A DNA stretch of 43,193 bases from a virus. Below, one piece after another: positions 7,415-13,910 of the stretch. Location: the IMG/VR virus record IMGVR_UViG_3300036785_000738, positions 1 to 43,193 of that record; one strand, 5' to 3'. The stretch's first letter is position 1, and every line of letters begins with the position of its first letter. Below the pieces are notes generated by a model. It was not told the origin of the DNA, ran no database searches, and was given only the letters and a program-made list of their open reading frames with translations. The translations under genes were made by a program, and so were the position numbers.

Positions 7415-7441
7415 TGTATACAAACGGCGGCCTGTTGTCAA
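7415..7441 (-). promoter_or_regulatory. Promoter of leftward operon (TTGACA-N15-TATACA)
   Basis: On the minus strand, TTGACA (7441-7436) is followed after 15 nt by TATACA (7420-7415) or after 17 nt by TACATT. This sits about 40 nt upstream of the ATG at 7375. The ERF operon promoter at 40622-40595 has the same two hexamers, and both regions share an ACAGGC element in the spacer. Confidence 0.65.
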
Positions 7442-8021
7442 TACCATTCGCTTGATTTTTGCACGATTTCTGCTAGGCTCGAGCGTTCCCCAAAAACCCA
7501 GACTGCAGTTCGCGCCGAGCTCGAGCCCGCCAGGCCAACATCTCTCATACACAACTAACATAAACGGCTTAGCACGCCACTCCAAACCACACCAAACCAT
7601 GGCCGCACATAACCTAGCGCTCACAGCACTCGTCAATGCCGCTGAAATGCCGGGTCCACGCCTTTCCAGACCGCGCTCCATAGGGTTTCTGGCAATGCTT
7701 TCCAGCGCTACATCAATGGGTTAGGATGCGCATTGCTTCAGCGGTGCGCATTTGCGCCGGAGCTTCAGCAGATGAATACCTATCAGATGGTCGTATCAGC
7801 TAATGCATTGATATCATTGCGTTCGTGGCTTGAGCTCCAGCTATAGGGTAGCGTATGGGTAATGCATTGACACGATGCGCCACGTCGTCGTCACGCCATG
7901 GCGCGAGCATTATCAATAGGTTAGCGCCGTCGACCACCCTACTTTTCTGGCGCTGAAATCGTTTGACCCCCCCACCGTTGCCACGGTCACTGAACCGGGC
8001 CCGGGGGTCCCAAAGACATGT

Positions 8022-8041
8022 GTCTCACGCAAAGGTGAGAC
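8022..8041. terminator. Hairpin GTCTCAC-N6-GTGAGAC
   Basis: A perfect 7-bp inverted repeat with a 6-nt loop (gcaaag). No T-tract follows on either strand, so it may be a protein-binding site or RNA structure instead of a terminator. Confidence 0.4.
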
Positions 8042-8049
8042 CGAAAATA

Positions 8050-8088
8050 CCGGACTGAAAATAATACTTGTCCTGCCGGACTGAAAAT
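8050..8088. repeat. Direct repeat CCGGACTGAAAAT, two copies
   Basis: Identical 13-mers at 8050-8062 and 8076-8088, start-to-start distance 26 nt, in the gene-free region upstream of the rightward operon. The spacing is close to 2.5 helical turns. Possibly an iteron-like or activator-binding site. Confidence 0.6.
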
Positions 8089-8139
8089 GCCATGAATTGT
8101 TGTCCGAATATAAGTCCTATTACGGTCCGAGTACTACAG

Positions 8140-8202
8140 GTGGTCGATGTGTTGAAGGATGGGCGGGGGTTTGTGGCGCATGATGCGAAGGCGGGGAGGT
8201 GA
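8140..8202 (+). CDS. Possible 20-aa peptide
   Basis: A GTG-started frame reading VVDVLKDGRGFVAHDAKAGR. Its residue composition looks protein-like, but length and lack of a clear ribosome binding site make it doubtful. It may be a leader peptide or a remnant of an older gene. Confidence 0.2.
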   Translation: MVDVLKDGRGFVAHDAKAGR

Positions 8203-8233
8203 GGACGAGAAAAAGCCATTTCCTGAGGCGGAT

Positions 8234-8425
8234 ATGTCGGGTGAGGTCCGCCAAGGTGCGCCAGGTCCGCCAATATCCGCCAAGGAAGGTTCGACGCCTA
8301 GGCGGGGCCGTGGACGGCCGAGGGTTGAGGGGGAGCGTCCTTGGGAGAAGGAGGGGATTTCGAAGAGCGTGTGGTATGCGCGTCGTGCTCGGGCGCGGGG
8401 AGGGGAGGGGAGGGGAGGGGAATGA
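8234..8425 (+). CDS. Small basic protein with AT-hook-like and WEKEGIS motif (63 aa)
   Basis: Starts MSGEVRQGAPGPPISAKEGS, then an AT-hook-like RRGRGRPR, then PWEKEGISKSVWYARR near the C-terminus. The last motif looks like the recognition part of a homeodomain-like helix-turn-helix and recurs in the genes at 9185 and 9715. Together these suggest a small DNA-binding protein. The ATG at 8234 has GAGG five nt upstream; the frame is open back to an ATG at 8159, which would give 88 aa. The stop overlaps the next ATG (ATGA). Confidence 0.5.
   Translation: MSGEVRQGAPGPPISAKEGSTPRRGRGRPRVEGERPWEKEGISKSVWYARRARARGGEGRGGE
8397..8421 (+). repeat. (GGGGA)5 tandem repeat, potential G-quadruplex at a ribosome binding site
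   Basis: Five consecutive GGGGA units lie at the end of one gene and directly before the start codon at 8422. Four or more G4 runs with 1-nt loops is a strong G-quadruplex pattern on the coding strand. The same bases contain several GGAGGG-like Shine-Dalgarno sites, so folding could control access to the start. Confidence 0.75.
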
Positions 8426-8613
8426 TGGGTGAGGGGTTGGATGAGTTGCGGGCGTGGGTTCGGCGGGTTGGGGAGCTTGGTTTGGCTCCCGAGGAAGTCC
8501 CGAAAACGGGAAAGCAGCGGGAAGAGGTGGGTGAGAGGTTGGAGTGGCCTGGGTGGTTCAGGCGGGCGATGGAGGGGCGCAGGGACGTTATGGGGGAGGG
8601 GAGGGATGAGTGA
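8422..8613 (+). CDS. Hypothetical protein (63 aa)
   Basis: Unrecognised protein starting MMGEGLDELRAWVRRVGELG, helical and charged, with a Trp-rich centre (LEWPGWFRRAME). The start (8422 or 8425) follows the (GGGGA)5 tract. It is coupled to both neighbours by short overlaps. The coding strand is extremely G-rich and C-poor here. Confidence 0.5.
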   Translation: MMGEGLDELRAWVRRVGELGLAPEEVPKTGKQREEVGERLEWPGWFRRAMEGRRDVMGEGRDE

Positions 8614-9031
8614 GGATATTGGGGAGTATTTTTCTGGTGTTATAGAGAAGATAGATGGATTGTTAGATGGGCTAATTACGAGGGTTATTGCGGAGTTGGA
8701 GGGGGAAGGCGGCGAGGTTCGGTGGCCGATAAAGAGCGGGGATATGTTAAATGTGCGTGATGCGTATGCGACGGTGTTTGATTTATCTGATGGAGAGTTA
8801 AAGTTATCATTCTTTGATGAGACGGGGAATGAATGGACGGACATTTTGTCTGTGGTGGTTATGGGCAGTGGGGTTGATGGAGCTCCGGCTTATTATTGGA
8901 GGAGGACATTGAAGGAGATGCTGGAGGAGGAGTTGGGATTATATAGGAAGGAAGATAATTTGGATAACGATAGAGCTAGGTTGCTACAGCGGCTGATTGC
9001 GGCGTTTGAGGAGCAAGGGGCCAAAGCGTGA
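8606..9031 (+). CDS. Hypothetical acidic protein (141 aa)
   Basis: Unrecognised protein starting MSEDIGEYFSGVIEKIDGLL with an amphipathic N-terminal helix, a mixed centre (FDLSDGELKLSFFDETGNEW) and a helical C-terminus (LLQRLIAAFEEQGAKA). The ATG at 8606 overlaps the previous gene by 8 nt and has a GGGGAGGG site upstream. Codon use is AT-richer than in genes on either side (many TTA, GTT, ATT, GAT), suggesting separate ancestry. Confidence 0.6.
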   Translation: MSEDIGEYFSGVIEKIDGLLDGLITRVIAELEGEGGEVRWPIKSGDMLNVRDAYATVFDLSDGELKLSFFDETGNEWTDILSVVVMGSGVDGAPAYYWRRTLKEMLEEELGLYRKEDNLDNDRARLLQRLIAAFEEQGAKA

Positions 9032-9119
9032 ACGCCTACCCTGGCCCCCGCGCTCATCGCCTTTCGCCGCTATCGCGCGACGCCGGCAGGACGGCCGGGA
9101 CGGCAACGCGCTTGACAGG

Positions 9120-9272
9120 GTGACTGAAAAGGATTTCAGTGTCAAATTGGGAGGACCAGAGAGAGGAGGAGAAGGCATGCGGAGATGGGACGAAGCGAGG
9201 GAGGGGGCGGCGGGCCGGGTCCGCAAGCGCATGTTCGGAAGCCCGGCCGGCCGCCGGGAGGGAATGAGGTAG
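9120..9272 (+). CDS. Possible small basic protein (50 aa)
   Basis: A GTG-started frame beginning VTEKDFSVKLGGPERGGEG and ending in a basic RREGMR. It overlaps in another frame with the gene at 9185. The start overlaps the stop of a 31-codon GTG frame at 9028-9123, itself coupled to the gene ending at 9031. The protein-like start argues for it; the overlap with the motif-bearing frame argues against it. Confidence 0.3.
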   Translation: MTEKDFSVKLGGPERGGEGMRRWDEAREGAAGRVRKRMFGSPAGRREGMR

Positions 9273-9364
9273 AGAAGCCGTGGGAGAAGGAGGGAGTCTC
9301 GAGAAAGACGTGGTATCGGCGGCGTAAGCTGGAAAAGGAACGGCCAAATGAGAAATCTGACTAA
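9185..9364 (+). CDS. Small WEKEGVS-motif protein (59 aa)
   Basis: Starts MGRSEGGGGGPGPQ, then a GRPP element and PWEKEGVSRKTWYRRRKLEK at the C-terminus, the same module as in the 8234 and 9715 genes. Likely a small DNA-binding or HTH-like protein. A strong GGAGGAGAAGG purine tract at 9166-9176 serves this start (9185) or the nearby ATG at 9178 in another frame. It ends 17 nt inside the next gene. Confidence 0.5.
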   Translation: MGRSEGGGGGPGPQAHVRKPGRPPGGNEVEKPWEKEGVSRKTWYRRRKLEKERPNEKSD

Positions 9365-9713
9365 GGCGGGCCTGGAGCCGCTTCGGGACACATCCGAGCG
9401 CGTCATCAGCCATTACGGCGGGACTGGCGACGAGACATGCGGCGTCTTCCGCGTCAAATTGAAGGGAGCTAATCTCCTGGTCGTCGCGTCATCCGCCGGC
9501 GGCTGGGAGCACGTGAGCGTCTCGCTGCGCGGGCGAACCCCGACATGGGGCGAAATGGATTATGTCAAACAGCTCTTTTTCGAGAACGACGAAGTCGCCG
9601 TCCAGTTTCACGTCACCGACGGACGGAAGGTCGACATTCACCCCAACTGCCTGCACCTGTGGCGCGCGCCCGGCGGATTGATGATGCCCATGCCGCCCAA
9701 GGAGTTCGTCTGA
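9348..9713 (+). CDS. DUF7694-like phage protein (121 aa)
   Basis: The C-terminal half fits the phage family I know as DUF7694: GGWEHVSVSLRGRTPTWGEM, then FFENDEVAVQFH, then LHLWRAP and a closing MPMPPKEFV. Its function is unknown; it is common among small early genes of phages of Gram-negative bacteria. The ATG at 9348 overlaps the previous gene. Confidence 0.72.
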   Translation: MRNLTKAGLEPLRDTSERVISHYGGTGDETCGVFRVKLKGANLLVVASSAGGWEHVSVSLRGRTPTWGEMDYVKQLFFENDEVAVQFHVTDGRKVDIHPNCLHLWRAPGGLMMPMPPKEFV

Positions 9714-9714
9714 C

Positions 9715-10155
9715 ATGGGAGGCTTGGGCCTAGACGAGATGCGCGCCCAAATCGCCCGGTTGGAGAAGATTATCGCCTCCGTCGCCTCGATCGGAGGGAC
9801 CGGCCTCGACGCCCTGGTCGGCCTCGTCGACAGCCTCCGCGACCGAACGACCTTCTCCGAGGGCGTCGTCCAAAGATTGTTCGAGCGCATCGACGTCCAT
9901 GACGCCCGACTCGGCGCGCTCGAACAGCGCGTTCAGGGCATGATAAGTGCCGTCGAGCACAGAATGGTCGCCCAGGCCGACGCGCTCGACGGCCAATTGA
10001 AGGCGGTGCGCATCGCCCTCGGGGAAGTGACGCAACGCATCGAGGCCGTCGAGAAACTCACCCCCTGGGAGCGCGAAGGAATCTCCCACGGCCAGTGGCT
10101 GGAGAACAAACGCAAGGAGAAAGTCGCCCGGGAGGCCGACAGAGCGGCAAAATGA
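9715..10155 (+). CDS. Coiled-coil protein with C-terminal WEREGIS motif (146 aa)
   Basis: Long helical protein: residues about 5-115 show heptad-like spacing of Ile/Leu/Val with frequent Glu, Gln and Arg, consistent with a coiled coil, and an internal VVQRLFERIDVHDARLGALE segment. The C-terminus carries PWEREGISHGQWLENKRKEK, a variant of the module in the 8234 and 9185 genes. It follows the DUF7694-like gene after one base and is coupled by ATGA to the next gene. Function unknown. Confidence 0.6.
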   Translation: MGGLGLDEMRAQIARLEKIIASVASIGGTGLDALVGLVDSLRDRTTFSEGVVQRLFERIDVHDARLGALEQRVQGMISAVEHRMVAQADALDGQLKAVRIALGEVTQRIEAVEKLTPWEREGISHGQWLENKRKEKVAREADRAAK

Positions 10156-10478
10156 AAAAATCCTTCCTCCTGGTCGTCTTACTCGCGTCGCTCACCGTGT
10201 GGTACGGAGAAGTCGAAGCAGCGCTCACCCCCGTGCATTGCCATCGCTATTCCACCTGGCTTTACCCGTGGCGGCAGATGTGCCCCTTAAGCCTCCGCCA
10301 CAGGAATCCGAGAGCCCAGATGGCGAAGCGGGCGGCCGCCGTTCCTACCCCACGGCCGCCCGCAAGCCGGGAGACGGTAATAGGGCCGTCTCCCGGCTTC
10401 GCCAGGACCCCATTCGACCTCGTCAAAGCCGCCCCAACTCCCGCCTGGGTCAAAGCCGCCAGCGAGCTGAAGCTATGA
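10152..10478 (+). CDS. Secreted small protein with HRYSTWLYPW motif (108 aa)
   Basis: Begins with a clear Sec signal peptide: MKKSF, a hydrophobic core LLVVLLASLTVW and a small-residue region ending VEA near residue 23. The mature N-terminus has CHRYSTWLYPWRQMC, with two Cys likely to form a disulfide in the periplasm. The rest is Pro/Ala/Arg-rich and probably disordered. The pattern resembles small exported proteins of Rhizobiales and their phages. The ATG at 10152 overlaps the preceding stop and gives the signal peptide at the right position; an earlier frame start would bury it. Confidence 0.6.
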   Translation: MKKSFLLVVLLASLTVWYGEVEAALTPVHCHRYSTWLYPWRQMCPLSLRHRNPRAQMAKRAAAVPTPRPPASRETVIGPSPGFARTPFDLVKAAPTPAWVKAASELKL

Positions 10479-10891
10479 GCGAGCAAACCCTCGACGCAGA
10501 AGCCCTCCGCCGGATCCTCTTCAATGTCGACGGCAACGTCACTAAAGCCGCAGCGGAGCTCGACGTCGATTCGCAGCGCCTGCGCGCATTCGTCTTCGCC
10601 GTGCCGTCGCTCCGAAGCGCGATGGCCGAAATCATGGAGCAAAAAGTCGACGCCGCCGTCGATGTCGTCTTCCAGGCCTTGAAAGACCAAGCTTCGTTCC
10701 AAAATCGCTTCTACGCCGCTAAGGAAATGCTGAAAAGCGTCTCAGGACGTCAGCGCGGCTTCGGCATGGAGCGAACCTCGACCACCATCAACATCGGCCC
10801 GGCCGCGCCCCAAGGAGCAGTCGAAATCAAATGGCTGGAAGACAAGACAATCGAACATGAGAGCAGTCCAGAGTCCTCCGCGCCTGAGTGA
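10475..10891 (+). CDS. Probable terminase small subunit-like HTH protein (138 aa)
   Basis: N-terminal helix-turn-helix (GNVTKAAAELDVDSQRLRAF at about 20-39), a helical EIMEQKVDAAVDVVFQAL stretch, an AAKEML segment, and a flexible C-terminal tail with EIKWLEDK. This fits small terminase subunits that recognise DNA and recruit the large subunit. It is paralogous in layout to the minus-strand protein at 5117. It lies about 1.6 kb from the large subunit gene and on the other strand, which is unusual, so it could also be a regulator. Confidence 0.55.
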   Translation: MSEQTLDAEALRRILFNVDGNVTKAAAELDVDSQRLRAFVFAVPSLRSAMAEIMEQKVDAAVDVVFQALKDQASFQNRFYAAKEMLKSVSGRQRGFGMERTSTTINIGPAAPQGAVEIKWLEDKTIEHESSPESSAPE

Positions 10892-11123
10892 CGAGCGTCG
10901 TCTAGCAATCAGCATCAACCGGCTGATTGACGAACTCGACGACGCCCTCGCCGTGTTCAAAACCAACATGGACGCAGATGAGCTCGCCTTCTTCCTCACC
11001 GTCTGTTCGATAAAAGACGGCCGCATGCAGGGCGCGTCCGTCTCCAATGTCGACGCCGCCGGCGCCAGGACGATGCTCGAGGCCCAGCTCGCCCACCTCA
11101 AACACCCGGAGGCAGTCCATTGA
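10857..11123 (+). CDS. Hypothetical helical protein (88 aa)
   Basis: Unrecognised protein beginning MRAVQSPPRLSDERRLAISI with helices rich in Asp, Leu and Ala (LIDELDDALAVFKTNMDADE). It overlaps the previous gene by 35 nt and the next by 4 nt, in keeping with the packed small-gene array. No domain assigned. Confidence 0.5.
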   Translation: MRAVQSPPRLSDERRLAISINRLIDELDDALAVFKTNMDADELAFFLTVCSIKDGRMQGASVSNVDAAGARTMLEAQLAHLKHPEAVH

Positions 11124-11296
11124 CTGTCGTTCATTGTGTCTACGCCAAGTCCGATATGACCCCGTGCGTGCGTCGTGATGGCGACGTCTGCTGGGCCGTG
11201 AACGCGCGCGACGAACCAATCTGCGTCGGCTGCGAACGGTCGCCGGAAACCCTTGGCCTCCATCGGCCCGCCGATTGGACGAAGACCGTCGCTTAA
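11120..11296 (+). CDS. Small cysteine-containing protein, TTG start (58 aa)
   Basis: Frame read from TTG at 11120 with GGAGG at 11108-11112, giving MTVVHCVYAKSDMTPCVRRD at the N-terminus. Cys occur at about 6, 16, 24, 36 and 39 (ICVGC), suggesting a small zinc-binding fold. The TTG overlaps the previous stop (TTGA). Short and non-ATG, so easily missed; function unknown. Confidence 0.5.
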   Translation: MTVVHCVYAKSDMTPCVRRDGDVCWAVNARDEPICVGCERSPETLGLHRPADWTKTVA

Positions 11297-11326
11297 GGCC
11301 GAAGAGTTGCGCCGGCGGCAGCGGCG

Positions 11327-11728
11327 ATGACCGTCTCCCCGCTCAAATCGCCCTTCGACTTGCAATTCGACAAGTCGCAAATCGAAGTCGTCAAACTAGA
11401 CGCCATTCTTATGCGCGGGGCCGCGTCGCTCGAGCGCTGGGAGGTCAAAATCGATTGGGACAAATGGAAACAAAAACGCCGAATGGCTATCGAGTACATG
11501 TGCCGCGGCAAGGACAGCGGCATCCGCACGACGCAGGCCGACTTGTGGGCTATCGTGCTCATGGACAACGGCCTCTGGGCCGGCTGCATCCTTATCCCAA
11601 CCGAACGCTTGAGAAGATTGGCCCTCAAGGCGATTATGGAAGGCGACGCCGGGACCGGCGGCGATGACGGCGCGTCAAAAATGGCGTACATCTATCTCGA
11701 GGATGTGTTCCGCTTCCTGCCGAAATAG
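11327..11728 (+). CDS. Hypothetical protein (133 aa)
   Basis: Unrecognised protein with an N-terminal beta-rich part (FDLQFDKSQIEVVKLDAILM), a basic helical centre (DKWKQKRRMAIEYMCRGKDS) and a C-terminal Gly-rich loop. It has the feel of a single folded domain. Between 11297 and 11326 there is no separate gene. Its stop is inside the ribosome binding site of the next gene. Confidence 0.5.
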   Translation: MTVSPLKSPFDLQFDKSQIEVVKLDAILMRGAASLERWEVKIDWDKWKQKRRMAIEYMCRGKDSGIRTTQADLWAIVLMDNGLWAGCILIPTERLRRLALKAIMEGDAGTGGDDGASKMAYIYLEDVFRFLPK

Positions 11729-11737
11729 GAGGATGTC

Positions 11738-11911
11738 GTGATTTTGGAGGTCATCTACGTCGTTCTCCTCGTGCTCCTCCTGGTCGGAGTCTTCGGCTCG
11801 ACCGCCGCGCCAGGAAACTTCGCCTGGTGGCCAGCCGCCAACCCCGTCGTCTTCCTCGTCCTCTTCATCATCATCGGCATCGTGCTCTGGGGCGGAAGCC
11901 TCGTCCGATGA
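11738..11911 (+). CDS. Two-helix membrane peptide (57 aa), holin-like or DUF3309-like
   Basis: GTG start at 11738 with AGGAGG at 11728-11733. The product has two hydrophobic helices (about residues 4-19 and 36-53) separated by GSTAAPGNFAWWPAANP, and a short basic C-terminus. The layout resembles small inner-membrane proteins such as DUF3309 and small class II holins. It lies far from the endolysin gene, so a lysis role is only one option. Confidence 0.6.
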   Translation: MILEVIYVVLLVLLLVGVFGSTAAPGNFAWWPAANPVVFLVLFIIIGIVLWGGSLVR

Positions 11912-11915
11912 CGCC

Positions 11916-12503
11916 TTGGACGAAAGAAGACAGAACCAAACACACTTGACCAACCTCACCACCGCCGAGATTGACGAAATCATCGCCGCCGCGCAGTTGG
12001 CGACGCCTGGGCCGTGGCGCTGGCGCCCGAAGCCGTATGACTTCGAGCGCGAGGCCGGCAAGATGCAGCACGCCGACGACCGGGAGCTGGCCTACAACGT
12101 GCTCGCGCTCCGCGCCGCCTACGACGCGGGCAAGCGCGACGGCATGAGCAAAGTCGTCAACTGCTCACCCGAGCGCATCATCGCGCTGGCCGAGATGGCG
12201 AAGGCTGGCGAACGGCAATATGAATACAACGTGGCTCAAATTGCTCGCGAAGCCGCACTTGAGAAGGACAATGCCGCTCTGGTCAAGCAATGCGACGAGT
12301 TGGCCGCGAGCGAGGCCCGCTATGCCTCATTGCAGAACCGGGACGAGATAATCACCGTACTAGCCGAGGCGCTAACGGTGGCGCGTCCGATAGTTATGAA
12401 GTCGAGCAATTGGAGGGCTTCTCCAATCCTCGCCAAAATCGACGCCGCCCTCGCCAAGGCAGGAACGACCTATCTAAAACACCCCGCGGAGCCGGCGTCT
12501 TAG
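11916..12503 (+). CDS. Ea22-like protein with ATPGPW motif (195 aa)
   Basis: Resembles the Ead/Ea22-like group of phage early proteins: an N-terminal TTAEIDEIIAAAQLATPGPW, then a DDRELAYNVLALRAAYDAGK region, and a coiled-coil-like C-terminus with a segment for repeated helices. The start is uncertain: TTG at 11916 or TTG at 11946 (just before TNLTTAEIDE); neither has a good ribosome binding site. The gene ends 30 nt inside the converging terminase gene. Confidence 0.6.
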   Translation: MDERRQNQTHLTNLTTAEIDEIIAAAQLATPGPWRWRPKPYDFEREAGKMQHADDRELAYNVLALRAAYDAGKRDGMSKVVNCSPERIIALAEMAKAGERQYEYNVAQIAREAALEKDNAALVKQCDELAASEARYASLQNRDEIITVLAEALTVARPIVMKSSNWRASPILAKIDAALAKAGTTYLKHPAEPAS

Positions 12504-13826
12504 CGCGCCGGGCCCGCGCATGAGACTCGAGCCGAGCCCGTTGACCATGTGGAAGCTCACCGCCGCAGTGCGATAGGCGTCGGCCCCGTGGGAGTACGGC
12601 TCCGGCCCATGAACCGGCCTGCCCATCTTGTTCCTGCGGTAGCCGCGCAGCATCATCAAGCCCTTGGCGCACTTGCGAGCGTCGAACCAGCTCGCGCCAA
12701 GTAAGCCGCGCGCCGCCGATATGCCGTCCTCGAGCGACGAAATCGGCGCCACGATTATCGGCTCGACGAGCAGTCCACCCAAGACAATCTTCCTCGATTG
12801 CCCGGTGCCGAGTTCGCGCGCCTCGACATCATGAGGCAGGCAATGCGCCTTGTAATGATAGCCGCCGCTCGTCGCCCGAAGCGTCAGTTCGCGGGCGTAG
12901 AAATCGAGCGGCTTGCCGGAATTCTGGATGTAGTCGATGAAATGCACTTCCCTCCCCGCGGTCTGATAGAGCCAGATGCAGGTGAAGTCGTGAATGCCGA
13001 GGTCCCACGCGGTGATGACCGGCTGCGACAAGTCGACCGAGACGCTTGTCACGCGATGTTGCGCGGAAATCTGATTTAGGACATCGGCGTAATAGGACCC
13101 CTCGACCGGCGCTTCGAAGCTGCACTCCATTTCCCTGGCGTATTCCTCCGGCGACATGTCCTGCGTGAGTTCGCCGGCTTCTGAATGGCTCAAGGCGTCC
13201 TCCCCGGTCTGTGACAGAGGAATAATGTAGTGGTCCCAGCGCGGATCCTCCTCGGTCTTGAGCCGCAACTGATTGAAATGGTCGTCCCCGTTCGACGTTC
13301 CTGAGACAACCGCCCAGCCGCCATAATCGGCCAGGCACGGTCTAACCACGGTTGAGAAAACGCTTGGGTTGAGGAGTGGAAATTCGTCCAAGACGATGCC
13401 ATCGAAATACATGCCCCGCATCCGCTCGTAGGCCCCGGCGCCGCCGTAGAGCTTTATCGTCGCCCTGGTCGGCAGCACGCAAGTGAGTTCGCCCTCGAGG
13501 TAACGGGTGCCGGGAATCGCCTCCGTGTATTGCTTCAGATACATCCAGACCAGGTCCTTCGCCTGTTCGAATGACGGCCCGACATAGGCGTAACGCGGCT
13601 TCGGATGCACGCGCTTGTTCGACATCGCCGCGCGGATGAGCTGATTGGCGAGAGCGACGGTCTTGCCAGCCCGCCGGTGCGCGCACACGAATTTCCAGCG
13701 CTTCTCGGAGGCGTGCAGACCTCGGAAATGCTTGCGCGGCAGGTACTGGACCTCGACTCGCGAGTCCACGGGCGCGTCGTCGATGACGCCCTCGGCGGCC
13801 AAAATTCCGTTCCAATCGACCGGCAT
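12474..13826 (-). CDS. terL: Terminase large subunit
   Basis: ATPase-nuclease motor that packages phage DNA into the prohead and cuts it. Seen in the 450-aa product: Walker A HRRAGKT at residues 50-56, Walker B IVLDEF at 144-149, coupling motif SGTSNG near 175-180, and the nuclease acidic motif AWDLGIHDFT with D275, followed by a second acidic cluster (HGADAYR) near 418-425. Length fits the family. It lies alone on the minus strand, converging on the Ea22-like gene and diverging from portal, where one would expect it to be co-directional with portal. The start at 13826 has only a weak ribosome binding site. Confidence 0.95.
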   Translation of the reverse strand: MPVDWNGILAAEGVIDDAPVDSRVEVQYLPRKHFRGLHASEKRWKFVCAHRRAGKTVALANQLIRAAMSNKRVHPKPRYAYVGPSFEQAKDLVWMYLKQYTEAIPGTRYLEGELTCVLPTRATIKLYGGAGAYERMRGMYFDGIVLDEFPLLNPSVFSTVVRPCLADYGGWAVVSGTSNGDDHFNQLRLKTEEDPRWDHYIIPLSQTGEDALSHSEAGELTQDMSPEEYAREMECSFEAPVEGSYYADVLNQISAQHRVTSVSVDLSQPVITAWDLGIHDFTCIWLYQTAGREVHFIDYIQNSGKPLDFYARELTLRATSGGYHYKAHCLPHDVEARELGTGQSRKIVLGGLLVEPIIVAPISSLEDGISAARGLLGASWFDARKCAKGLMMLRGYRRNKMGRPVHGPEPYSHGADAYRTAAVSFHMVNGLGSSLMRGPGALRRRLRGVF

Positions 13827-13910
13827 CCGGGAAGGCTACTCTACCTATTGCGGAAATGGCAAAGTCGGAGCTATACCTAGCGCGCCCGACCGGCAAGCCG
13901 TCGAGCTGAA
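13827..13910. promoter_or_regulatory. Divergent spacer between terminase and portal genes
   Basis: An 84-nt divergent gap that must hold or lie within the promoters for the minus-strand terminase gene and possibly for the late operon. No clear -35/-10 pair is visible on either strand. Late promoters may depend on a phage activator and lack a -35. Confidence 0.35.

Larger units (their letters stand above)
7442..8139. other. Gene-free divergent region, possible origin/control region
   Basis: About 700 nt between the leftward operon and the rightward small-gene operon, with no credible gene on either strand. It contains two copies of TAATGCATTGA (7800-7810 and 7859-7869), two TGCGCATT boxes (7729, 7746), two copies of CCGGACTGAAAAT (8050-8062 and 8076-8088), a GGGCCC centre near 7998, and a hairpin at 8022-8041. 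Short direct repeats in a non-coding divergent region are what one expects of a replication origin or regulator array, but no direct proof is visible. Confidence 0.5.

Noticed and set aside
8199-8432. 77-aa Arg-rich plus-strand frame
   Set aside because: It overlaps the frame carrying the PWEKEGIS motif, which repeats in two other genes and is therefore the better candidate.
8134-8844. 236-aa minus-strand Pro/Ser-rich frame
   Set aside because: Produced by the extreme G-richness of the plus strand; covers three coupled plus-strand genes and has no motif.
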